A DNA stretch of 5,731 nt from Nitrospirota bacterium (GCA_029881175.1 JAOUNC010000201.1:1-5731); one strand, 5' to 3'. Shown: positions 1 through 5,139, counted from the stretch's first letter. The notes: generated from the letters alone by a model not told the origin. Program-made: numbers and translations.

Positions 1-662
1 GAGAAGGCATTCAGCAGGCCGCTCTTCGGGTGGGGCGAGATCCTTCCACCGTTCAGCTTGTCGCGGCGACCAAGACGGTGGCTGCACAGCAGCTAGTCGA
101 AGCCTATGTCGCGGGAGTGAGAATTTTCGGTGAGAATCGGCTACAGGAAGCACAAGAAAAGATTCCGGAAGTTGGCCCTCGCCAAGGGCTGGCGTGGCAT
201 TTCATCGGGCGTATGCAACGCCGAAAACTCAAGGATATTGTCGGGAACTTTGCCCTGCTGCATTCCGTAGAAAGTGTGGAGCAAGCGCGGAGCATGCAGG
301 CCATCGCCGAAACATTGGGCATTAAGCAAGAGATTCTCCTTGAAGTGAATGTCGCAGGGGAAGATTCCAAAGGAGGATTTGCCCTCCGGGATATGCCAGA
401 CGTCCTACGACAAATTGGGCATCTCCCACATGTGGTTATTCGTGGGTTGATGACTCTTCCCCCGTTTCACGACGATCCGGAGGATGCCAGGCCCTATTTT
501 TCAGCGTTGTGCCATTTGCGTGATGACCTTGCGCAAGAGAGCTTGCCGCAGGGTGGGGTACTGGAATTATCAATGGGCATGTCCCATGACTATCATGTTG
601 CGATTGAGGAGGGAGCCACGATGGTACGGGTTGGCACGGCCATATTTGGTGACAGGCGATAA
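1..662 (+). CDS. yggS: YggS/YlmE family pyridoxal-phosphate-binding protein (PLPBP), 5' end missing
   Basis: The reading frame is open from base 3 to the TAA at 660-662 and gives 219 visible residues. The first in-frame GTG (30) lies inside conserved family sequence (AALRVGRDPSTVQLVAATKT), so the true start is before the window; by family length (about 225-235 aa) only some 5-15 residues are missing. Visible motifs, numbered from base 3, are VAATK with the PLP-binding lysine at 24, FGENRLQEAQEK at 42-53, WHFIGRMQ at 65-72, LHSVES at 86-91, LEVNVAGEDSKGGF in the middle, GLMTLPP, and the C-terminal LSMGMSHDY...AIEEGATMVRVGTAIFG phosphate-binding part. The family is a single-domain TIM-barrel PLP carrier involved in vitamin B6 and amino/keto-acid homeostasis, with no established catalytic reaction. 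In many bacteria it lies next to yggT and divIVA, as here. Identification is secure. Confidence 0.95.
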   Translation, partial: EGIQQAALRVGRDPSTVQLVAATKTVAAQQLVEAYVAGVRIFGENRLQEAQEKIPEVGPRQGLAWHFIGRMQRRKLKDIVGNFALLHSVESVEQARSMQAIAETLGIKQEILLEVNVAGEDSKGGFALRDMPDVLRQIGHLPHVVIRGLMTLPPFHDDPEDARPYFSALCHLRDDLAQESLPQGGVLELSMGMSHDYHVAIEEGATMVRVGTAIFGDRR

Positions 663-702
663 TTTACGACATGGGCAAGGAGCTTAATCTCTAGATAATC
701 AT

Positions 703-709
703 AAAGGAG
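703..709 (+). promoter_or_regulatory. Shine-Dalgarno site of yggT
   Basis: AAAGGAG ends 4 nt before the ATG at 714. It supports that start for the YggT protein. A site of the same sequence precedes divIVA (1037-1043). Confidence 0.75.
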
Positions 710-713
710 TGCC

Positions 714-1025
714 ATGGATTTTGCGGGAAGTGTCTTAGGAAATATGTTAGCCGGCATTGCTGAAGTGATAGGGATGATTCTCACGTTATATATGTGGGTG
801 GTCATTATTCGGTCCTTGATCTCTTGGGTGAATCCGGATCCGTATAACCCCATCGTGCAATTTTTACAACGAGCGACCGATCCGGTCCTCTATCAAATTC
901 GGAAACGTCTGGGAATGGGAAGCATGGGATTTGATTTTTCCCCGATCATTGTTATTCTAATAATAATCTTTCTGCAATTTGCGCTGGTCGGCTCTTTAAA
1001 GGATTTAGCCATGAGATTGCACTAA
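714..1025 (+). CDS. yggT: YggT/YlmG family integral membrane protein
   Basis: This is a 103-aa protein with an ATG start and a good Shine-Dalgarno site 4 nt upstream. Two hydrophobic segments are visible, about residues 12-37 and 77-95, joined by the family loop: RSLISWVNPDPYNPIVQFL (33-51), then ATDPVLYQIRK (54-64), and GFDFSPIIVILII (72-84). The NP...P...TDP..R...G.DFSP pattern is the hallmark of YggT/YlmG. Length fits the one-repeat form of the family (about 90-105 aa; some relatives have two repeats). Family members act in the inner membrane. They are linked to nucleoid or division organisation in cyanobacteria and plastids and to osmotic tolerance in enterobacteria; no biochemical activity is established. 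It lies 51 nt after yggS and 23 nt before divIVA, probably in one operon. Confidence 0.93.
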   Translation: MDFAGSVLGNMLAGIAEVIGMILTLYMWVVIIRSLISWVNPDPYNPIVQFLQRATDPVLYQIRKRLGMGSMGFDFSPIIVILIIIFLQFALVGSLKDLAMRLH

Positions 1026-1048
1026 GGAGTGCAGGGAAAGGAGATGGG

Positions 1049-1597
1049 ATGAAAATTACACCATTGGATATTCAACATAAAGTGCTGGAGACGCAATGGC
1101 GGGGGTATCATAAAGCCCAAGTCGATCAATTTTTAGAAGAAATTGCCGAGTCGGTCGAAGAACTCACCAAAGAAAATTTGGTGATGAAGGAAAAATTATC
1201 GTCCAAAGATGAAGAGCTCGGGCAGCTCAAACGAGCGGAGTCCACATTAACGAGTACCTTAATTTCGACACAGTCGTTTGTGGATCAACTGAAGCGTGGC
1301 GCGCAGCGGGATGCTGATCTCATCGTGAAGGAAGCCGAATTAAAAGCAGAAGAAATTCTGTCACAAAGCCGCACAGAGCTCGTGGAAATGCGACGGACCA
1401 TCTCTGGTCTCCGGCAACAGCGAGCGTTAGTGTTGGACCGTCTTCGTTCGACATTGAGTTCCTTCCGGCGATTGGTCGAGGTCGAAGAACAGCCAGATCC
1501 ATCTTATGATGCTTCCTTTGAAGACGGGCAGGACTTACCAGAGACTGAAGCCCATGAATTGAATGTGGAGCCCACGTTGCATCGAGAAGCGGGATAA
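1049..1597 (+). CDS. divIVA: DivIVA-domain protein (polar/septal coiled-coil scaffold)
   Basis: This 182-aa protein starts at an ATG with AAAGGAG at 1037-1043, 5 nt upstream. The N-terminal DivIVA lipid-binding domain is clear: TPLDIQHKVLE (4-14), WRGY (17-20), then VDQFLEEI (25-32). It aligns without gaps to Bacillus subtilis DivIVA as I remember it (TPNDI...FRGYDEDEVNEFL), with Trp at 17 in place of the membrane-inserting Phe17 and the flanking Arg18 kept. Residues about 30-143 are rich in E, K, L, Q and A with heptad-like spacing, indicating a long coiled coil; part of it (AQRDADLIVKEAELKAEEIL) resembles the usual DivIVA central segment. The C-terminal 40 residues are acidic and probably disordered. 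The family assembles on negatively curved membrane at septa and poles and recruits partners. Context (yggS-yggT-divIVA) supports a role in envelope growth or division, though a polarity role unrelated to division is also possible. Confidence 0.93.
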   Translation: MKITPLDIQHKVLETQWRGYHKAQVDQFLEEIAESVEELTKENLVMKEKLSSKDEELGQLKRAESTLTSTLISTQSFVDQLKRGAQRDADLIVKEAELKAEEILSQSRTELVEMRRTISGLRQQRALVLDRLRSTLSSFRRLVEVEEQPDPSYDASFEDGQDLPETEAHELNVEPTLHREAG

Positions 1598-1621
1598 TCC
1601 TTCCCTTCTTCTGATGAATTT

Positions 1622-2722
1622 GTGGATGCCACCGATTCCATTTCGCGTATTCTCCGTGAAGGCCTTCGAACACGAGTGTTCCCAGGCGCCGTGCTATTTG
1701 TCCGCCACAAAGGACAGATCCGTGTTCATCGGGCCATAGGGCAGATTTCCTCTCTTCCAGATTCCCCTCCAGTTCAAACGGACACGATCTATGATCTGGC
1801 TTCCCTGACGAAGCCCCTCGTGACTGTCTCCTCACTTCTCCTGCTTGTTTATGCGGGAAAACTGGAACTTTCCCAAACCTTAGACACTTTTTTGGAAGAG
1901 ACCAAAGGCGCTCCTCTCGGCCAGATTGCTTTGGGAGCCTTGCTGTCTCATCAAAGCGGGCTTCCAGCATGGCATCCTTTTTACCAATCGTTCCCTCCGG
2001 TTTTTCCAGCCGAATCTGAATTTCGCCAACACAGAAACCAGGATGTGCTGGCGATGATCCTCAAGGAGCCGATTGACCAATCCCCCTTGAAACGCAGTGT
2101 GTATAGCGACCTGGGGTATATGCTGCTGGGATTCGTCATTGAACGAATGACAAGCCAGTCACTAGCGGAATTCTCACAAAAGCAGATTTTTAAACCATTA
2201 GAGGCGGCCCCCCTGACTTTTGGCATGCACTATAGCCAAGGGAATGCATTAGACAAATTTGCGCCATCAGAAGAAGATCCATGGCGTGGTCGATTTCTTC
2301 AAGGCGAAGTGCATGATGAAAATGCGGCGGCCCTTGGGGGCATTGCGGGGCATGCCGGATTATTTGGGACGGCTCAGGCTGTGGGGCAAGTCACAAAAGC
2401 ATGGTTGGATGGCTATACAGGCAAGCCGAGTATTTTTCGGCAAGATTTAGTCAGGCAGTTTGTGCAAGCTCAGCCTGGAACCAGTTGGGGGTTGGGGTGG
2501 GATACCCCCTCTCCCCCTTCGTCCTCGGGACAATGGTTTTCGCGTGAATCATTCGGACATTTAGGATTTACGGGTACGTCGATTTGGATTGACCCCTTTC
2601 GAGAACTGGAAGTCATCTTTCTGTCAAACCGTGTCCATCCCACCCGCGACAATCAGGCCATTAAAACCTTCCGGCCTCATCTGCACGATGCGATCATTCA
2701 GGATCTTGAAAAATGGCCCTGA
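1622..2722 (+). CDS. Beta-lactamase-fold serine hydrolase (class C beta-lactamase/DD-peptidase/esterase family)
   Basis: This 366-aa protein begins at GTG 1622, the first possible start after the divIVA stop (24-nt gap). No convincing Shine-Dalgarno site precedes it, so translation may depend on divIVA. Three active-site motifs are present: S61-L-T-K64 (nucleophile and general base), Y161-S-D163 (the YxN position, with Asp instead of Asn) and H313-L-G315 (the KTG position). Other family blocks are FPGAVLFVRHKG (20-31), LLSHQSGLP (107-115), GEVHDENA (228-235), GHAGLFGTA (243-251) and HLGFTGTSIWIDP (313-325). The GEVHDENA/GHAGLFG/HxGFTGTS set resembles the YfeW/YbbE-like penicillin-binding-protein-4B or esterase group rather than true resistance enzymes. 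No signal peptide is seen, so a cytoplasmic location is likely unless the start is wrong. The substrate cannot be told; a cell-wall peptide or a carboxyl ester is plausible. Confidence 0.88.
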   Translation: MDATDSISRILREGLRTRVFPGAVLFVRHKGQIRVHRAIGQISSLPDSPPVQTDTIYDLASLTKPLVTVSSLLLLVYAGKLELSQTLDTFLEETKGAPLGQIALGALLSHQSGLPAWHPFYQSFPPVFPAESEFRQHRNQDVLAMILKEPIDQSPLKRSVYSDLGYMLLGFVIERMTSQSLAEFSQKQIFKPLEAAPLTFGMHYSQGNALDKFAPSEEDPWRGRFLQGEVHDENAAALGGIAGHAGLFGTAQAVGQVTKAWLDGYTGKPSIFRQDLVRQFVQAQPGTSWGLGWDTPSPPSSSGQWFSRESFGHLGFTGTSIWIDPFRELEVIFLSNRVHPTRDNQAIKTFRPHLHDAIIQDLEKWP

Positions 2723-2817
2723 GAAGGTGTCTTGGGTTCTTTGTCAGCATAAAAAAATGGTTTTGCCACATTTTGTGGGTTTGTCTAAGTCATGCCGCAA
2801 ATGCTTGATATTTGACT

Positions 2818-2839
2818 CCCTATCAAGGGGCTGATAGGG
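2818..2839. repeat. Perfect 8-bp inverted repeat (CCCTATCA/TGATAGGG)
   Basis: Arms at 2818-2825 and 2832-2839 pair perfectly around a 6-nt AGGGGC loop, about 95 nt after the serine hydrolase stop. No T-tract follows on either strand, so it is not a classic intrinsic terminator. It could be an RNA 3'-end stabilising hairpin or a protein-binding dyad. The pairing is seen in the sequence; its function is unknown. Confidence 0.45.
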
Positions 2840-2884
2840 TGGCTGATGGTGGGTGTGATGTGTTGGCCCTCATTCTAAGCGGTC

Positions 2885-2905
2885 ATTAAGGAAACTTCCC
2901 TTAAT
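2885..2905 (+). terminator. Weak candidate terminator hairpin after the divIVA/hydrolase operon
   Basis: ATTAAGG (2885-2891) pairs with CCTTAAT (2899-2905) around a 7-nt loop and is followed by the pyrimidine-rich TCTTCTCCTCT. The stem is short and A/T-rich and the tail is not a pure T run, so termination efficiency is doubtful. It lies 163 nt past the hydrolase stop and is the best terminator-like element between the left operon and the next gene. Confidence 0.3.
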
Positions 2906-2987
2906 TCTTCTCCTCTAGTTCTTCATCACGAGCCTGCTGCCTTTCCTACTTTCCTGCCTGTTACAATGGGTGTTTTTGCGTAAATCC

Positions 2988-3015
2988 TGGAGAGAAAATT
3001 GTGCGGTTCTCTCCA
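2988..3015. repeat. Perfect 9-bp inverted repeat (TGGAGAGAA/TTCTCTCCA), possible operator or leader hairpin
   Basis: Arms at 2988-2996 and 3007-3015 are perfectly complementary around a 10-nt spacer, giving a 28-bp dyad. It sits 115 nt upstream of the ATG at 3131. No T-run follows, so it is not an intrinsic terminator. The size and symmetry would fit a homodimeric regulator's operator or a hairpin in the 5' leader of the 3131-3412 gene. The repeat is seen; the role is inferred. Confidence 0.45.
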
Positions 3016-3121
3016 AGATTCTGATTGCATGTTGAAGGGGGTCTGATTCTTGATCTCCACCAATATACGTAGCCGTGATGAATTGTCACAAATCTGCTGT
3101 GAGGGGCTGGAAAGAAAGAGG

Positions 3122-3126
3122 AAGGA
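3122..3126 (+). promoter_or_regulatory. Shine-Dalgarno site that decides the start at 3131
   Basis: AAGGA ends 4 nt before ATG 3131, inside a purine-rich run (3110-3128). The only in-frame alternative upstream is TTG 3050, which has no comparable site, so 3131 is preferred. Confidence 0.65.
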
Positions 3127-3130
3127 AATT

Positions 3131-3412
3131 ATGAACGTGGAGACAGTGGTGCTGTTAGGTCAAGGTGTCCGTCTTGTTGTGTCCACTTTGCGCGAAAACG
3201 ATGATGCTTTTCGATGCCGAGTGTTTGAGGCCAATGTTCGGGAAGATGAGCCCTTGCACTATCGGGTTATTTCGGATGGATTTGAAGGGGTAACGTGCTT
3301 GGGAGCTCAAACCGGTGCCTATAATTACGCGAGGCGTGTGTATCCGGCTTTTGCGGAAAAGATGAAAAAACCACCGTATTTGATTTGGAATGGCCCCATG
3401 AGGAGTGCTTGA
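3131..3412 (+). CDS. Small hypothetical protein, 93 aa
   Basis: The start is ATG 3131 with AAGGA 4 nt upstream; an upstream TTG (3050) would add 27 residues of unlikely sequence. I do not recognise the family. The N-terminal part (VETVVLLGQGVRLVVSTL, 3-20) looks like two beta strands, followed by a charged mixed segment (RENDDAFRCRVFEANVRED, 21-39) and another strand (HYRVISDGFEGVTCLG, 43-58). A helix containing YNYARRVYPAFAEKMKK (64-80) comes next, then PPYLIWNGP. Two cysteines (29, 56) are not in a metal-binding motif. There is no signal peptide or membrane segment, so it is probably a small soluble cytoplasmic alpha/beta protein. It follows a 408-nt gap with a 28-bp dyad and precedes another orphan gene by 72 nt; co-transcription is possible. 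Coding is likely because of the good ribosome site and protein-like composition. Confidence 0.6.
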   Translation: MNVETVVLLGQGVRLVVSTLRENDDAFRCRVFEANVREDEPLHYRVISDGFEGVTCLGAQTGAYNYARRVYPAFAEKMKKPPYLIWNGPMRSA

Positions 3413-3484
3413 GCGTTGAGAAAGGTGCTGCGGAGCGGGAAGGCTGATTGAACATGATATGTGTTTTGACGAACGGAGGTTGGC

Positions 3485-3763
3485 ATGAAGTTAACGATGA
3501 AATGGGGCGGTAAGAGTCAAAAGTCTAAAGCTTGCCGAGCCACGCAGAAAATACGGTGGGACCTGTTGGGCATTCCTGATCCTCGAAAGGGCCCTGTTCC
3601 TAAATCGATTGAAGAAATCAGGAGACAAGCTCAAGCCATTTCTAGTCTAGGGCTGGGTCAAGACTCGCAGAGTACGTCGGCCGGGGAAAAATTAAAAAAG
3701 GTAAGCCTTTCCAGCACGGGAAAGCCAACTAGAAAGCCTAAACCGGAAGCGAAAGCTTCCTGA
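3485..3763 (+). CDS. Small basic hypothetical protein, 92 aa, probably disordered C-terminal half
   Basis: ATG 3485 is preceded by a strong GGAGGT (3475-3480) with a 4-nt spacer, the best ribosome site in the window, which argues for real translation. I do not recognise the protein. It is rich in Lys, Arg and Ser: a basic start (MKLTMKWGGKSQKSKACR), a short ordered-looking part KIRWDLLGIPDPRKGPVPKSIEEIRRQAQAIS (22-53, a probable helix at 41-53), then a Ser/Lys/Pro/Thr-rich tail (54-92) that looks unstructured. One cysteine (17) is present. The charge would suit contact with nucleic acid or acidic membrane, but there is no motif to prove it. The gene ends in a GAAA-loop hairpin overlapping its last codons. 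Confidence 0.6.
   Translation: MKLTMKWGGKSQKSKACRATQKIRWDLLGIPDPRKGPVPKSIEEIRRQAQAISSLGLGQDSQSTSAGEKLKKVSLSSTGKPTRKPKPEAKAS
3745..3760 (+). repeat. 6-bp hairpin with GAAA tetraloop at the gene's 3' end
   Basis: GGAAGC (3745-3750) and GCTTCC (3755-3760) pair around GAAA, a stable GNRA loop, directly before the TGA at 3761. No T-tract follows (TGACATCGCC), so it is not a standard intrinsic terminator; it might protect the mRNA end. It also encodes part of the Lys/Ala/Ser tail, so it may be incidental. Confidence 0.35.
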
Positions 3764-3850
3764 CATCGCCCAATGTGTGAGTGGTCAGACACAAAAAAAT
3801 CTAAATATTTGGCCTGGTTTTGCCTAGCTGGGTTGTCTCAGTAATGCGGT

Positions 3851-4174
3851 TCAGGCCGAGGTGTCTAGATAATCCACCCAGGTTTCTTTTTCGGCGAGGT
3901 ATTTTTGGCCTTTGAAGTTGAGTCTGGTGCGCATTTTGACGAAGCCTAACGCACGGAGTTGATCCACAATATCTTTGGTTGTTTCATGCACGGTTCGATG
4001 TATCCGCGAATTGAGGGTTAAGGCCTCATACATGATTGACCCGTTATACCCGCCTTCTACCCGTTTTATCGGGACCAACCGATTAAAGTATCGATCACTA
4101 GGATCGGTCCCTTCCAATTGATGCTTTTCCACAACCGCATTTTTGACTCGAAAGGATAAGGGGAGAGAAGTCAT
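3851..4174 (-). CDS. Hypothetical protein, 107 aa, minus strand
   Basis: The ATG is at 4174-4172 and the TGA at 3853-3851. A GGAG (4187-4184 on the minus strand) lies 9 nt upstream, and a sigma70-like promoter lies further upstream, so the gene is likely real and independently expressed. The family is not recognised. The sequence looks soluble and mixed alpha/beta: a strand-like start (LPLSFRVKNAVVEKHQLEG, 4-22), DRYFNRLVPIKR (27-38), and GGYNGSIMYEALTLNSRIHR (41-60). A helix rich in T/D/L (ETTKDIVDQLRALGFVKMR, 64-82) follows, then a C-terminal strand-helix KGQKYLAEKETWVDYLD. No membrane segment, signal peptide or cysteine is present. The TTKDIVDQLRALGFVKMRTRLNFKG part resembles a small helix-turn-strand or winged-helix arrangement, but that is only an impression. 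It is convergent with the 3485-3763 gene and divergent from pgsA. Confidence 0.65.
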   Translation of the reverse strand: MTSLPLSFRVKNAVVEKHQLEGTDPSDRYFNRLVPIKRVEGGYNGSIMYEALTLNSRIHRTVHETTKDIVDQLRALGFVKMRTRLNFKGQKYLAEKETWVDYLDTSA

Positions 4175-4546
4175 AGATGTTGGCTCCGGTTATTGAGAGA
4201 TAGGACAGTGCCGTATTCCTCGGTGAAACGTGAATGCAGGGTAGAAGACTCAAGTCGGGATTATAGGGCGCGCTGGAAAGGGCTGCAAGTCTGGTTGACT
4301 TCGGCCAGAATCGGCACGTACCCTTCAAAACGCCTAACAGGGCTTTCTGAACTAGTCCGCCAACGGCGTTTGTACCTCTTCTTGGCCATGGTTGCGTACT
4401 TCAACCTGTACGCTTTGTGCCCTCAACGGAATGACATTAGCCCTGCGCGGCGTTTCCTTCGGCATAGCTCAGGACAGGACTGGATGGTAATTTTGGGAAA
4501 GGGCTTTTGAGAGACAGTTCGGTTGCAGGAAAGGTCGTGTGGCGCT
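4175..4546. other. 372-nt divergent intergenic region between the minus-strand orphan gene and pgsA
   Basis: This stretch holds the minus-strand promoter (4260-4288), a 79-nt leader of that gene, and several dyads. A 10-bp hairpin with one bulged C lies at 4281-4306. AAACGCC (4328-4334) can pair with GGCGTTT (4365-4371), and GCGTAC (4394-4399) with GTACGC (4408-4413). The + frame is free of stops from TTG 4193 to TGA 4508-4510 (105 codons, Arg-rich, with one hydrophobic run near 4373-4423), but it has no ribosome site and reads antisense through the promoter. A minus-strand 42-codon frame starting MAKKRYKRRW (about 4389 to 4261) also lacks a good ribosome site. A possible extended -10 for pgsA, TGGTAATTT, is at 4485-4493 without a clear -35. 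GGAAAGGGCT occurs twice (4275-4284, 4496-4505). No known RNA family was recognised. Confidence 0.5.
4260..4288 (-). promoter_or_regulatory. Sigma70-like promoter for the minus-strand 107-aa gene
   Basis: On the minus strand, TATAAT (4265-4260, perfect -10) is preceded after exactly 17 nt by TTGCAG (4288-4283, -35 with TTG kept). Transcription would start near 4253 and give a leader of about 79 nt before ATG 4174. An interrupted palindrome GACT-CA-AGTC (4247-4256) covers the expected start site, and AAGTC-N5-GACTT (4287-4301) adjoins the -35; these could be operator half-sites but are short enough to be chance. Confidence 0.55.
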
Positions 4547-5137
4547 ATGAACCGCGAGTCATTGCTTTCAGATATATCAATTAATCTTCCCAATAGTCTG
4601 ACCGTTCTCAGGATTCTCTTAGTCCCTGTTTTTGTTGGACTTTTACTTTATGGCCATTACGATATCGCGCTGATCATTCTTCTGATCGCCGCATTGACCG
4701 ATATTCTGGATGGGATGGTCGCTCGTATGACCAACCAGCAGACTCGCCTTGGTGAATACCTGGATCCTTTGGCGGATAAGCTGTTGTTGATGTCGGCCAT
4801 TGTGACCCTGTCCGTGCTGCATTTCATTCCGATTTGGGCCGTGATTGTGGTCGTAAGTCGGGATGCGATTTTATTAGCCGGCACGATTCTGGCCAATTTG
4901 ACTGAAATTGATATCGATATTTCCCCAACCAGCTTGGGAAAGGGTACCACGTTTGCCCAAATTTGTTACGTCATTGCCATGATGTTGCAGGTGAACGAAC
5001 AGGTGCCTGTCTTCCTGGTGGATGCGTTGCTATGGGTGATGGTGATCATGACGGTGGGATCGGGTGTTCATTATTTGCTGCGTGGGATTCAGCATTTGAA
5101 TGCCTCCAATGAAAAACAGGATTCAAGGGGTGCATAA
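4547..5137 (+). CDS. pgsA: CDP-diacylglycerol--glycerol-3-phosphate 3-phosphatidyltransferase (phosphatidylglycerophosphate synthase)
   Basis: PgsA transfers the phosphatidyl group from CDP-diacylglycerol to glycerol-3-phosphate, the committed step to phosphatidylglycerol and cardiolipin, in the inner membrane. I chose ATG 4547 (196 aa; family about 180-200) with AGGAAAGG at 4528-4534, 12 nt upstream; TTG 4523 would add 8 residues but has weaker support. The N-terminus NLPNSLTVLRILLVPVF (13-29) is typical of the family. The catalytic CDP-alcohol phosphotransferase motif DG-x2-AR-x8-G-x3-D-x3-D is complete: D52, D55-G56, A59-R60, G69, D73, D77. SRDAILLAG (104-112) and SLGKGTTFAQ (129-138) match later family blocks. 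About five to six hydrophobic helices are visible between 18 and 178, and the tail is short and polar. The next gene starts 2 nt after its stop. Other CDP-alcohol transferases (e.g. phosphatidylserine synthase, cardiolipin synthase) are possible but fit less well. Confidence 0.92.
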   Translation: MNRESLLSDISINLPNSLTVLRILLVPVFVGLLLYGHYDIALIILLIAALTDILDGMVARMTNQQTRLGEYLDPLADKLLLMSAIVTLSVLHFIPIWAVIVVVSRDAILLAGTILANLTEIDIDISPTSLGKGTTFAQICYVIAMMLQVNEQVPVFLVDALLWVMVIMTVGSGVHYLLRGIQHLNASNEKQDSRGA

Positions 5138-5139
5138 TC

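Larger units (their letters stand above)
2723..3130. other. 408-nt intergenic region with three inverted repeats and no gene
   Basis: There is no coding frame with a credible start and ribosome site here. The first third is G/T-rich, and 2901-2960 is strongly pyrimidine-rich on the + strand. Three dyads (2818-2839, 2885-2905, 2988-3015) are listed separately. A minor 5-bp hairpin (CCACA/TGTGG, 2766-2778) followed by GTTTGTCT is too weak to call. A TACAAT hexamer at 2962-2967 could be a -10 element but has no matching -35. The frame of the next gene stays open back to TTG 3050, but 3050-3130 has no start signal and is treated as leader. Confidence 0.6.

Noticed and set aside
1320..1970. Long minus-strand open frame across the divIVA/hydrolase junction
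   Set aside because: It overlaps two well-supported genes on the other strand and has no recognisable motif, so it is a shadow frame.
1622..2722. Antibiotic-resistance beta-lactamase
   Set aside because: The motifs fit the broad serine hydrolase family, but YSD, the HLG motif, GEVHDENA and the lack of a signal peptide argue against a true resistance enzyme.
3050..3130. Extension of the 93-aa gene to TTG 3050 (120 aa)
   Set aside because: No ribosome site precedes 3050, whereas ATG 3131 has AAGGA at 4 nt; the added 27 residues look non-coding.
3793..3857. Minus-strand terminator between convergent genes (GGCCTG/CAGGCC stem and a T7 run)
   Set aside because: The stem is 6 bp with a 35-nt loop and the T-run starts 11 nt after it, so it is not a credible intrinsic terminator.
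4328..4371. Integron attC-like site (GCCTAAC with inverted AAACGCC/GGCGTTT arms)
   Set aside because: The matching GTTRRRY end is absent at the right distance, and there is no integrase or cassette structure nearby.
4261..4389. 42-codon minus-strand frame beginning MAKKRYKRRW
   Set aside because: It has a ribosomal-protein-like start but no good ribosome site. It ends inside the -10 box of the minus-strand promoter and matches no known family.
4193..4510. 105-codon + strand frame from TTG 4193 as a gene
   Set aside because: It has no Shine-Dalgarno site, starts with a rare codon, runs antisense through the minus-strand promoter and leader, is Arg-rich, and resembles no known protein. Kept only as an observation.
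4193..4514. TTGAGAGA direct repeats (4193-4200, 4507-4514) as target-site duplication of a small mobile element
   Set aside because: An 8-bp repeat in about 320 nt is expected by chance, and the inner ends show no terminal inverted repeats.
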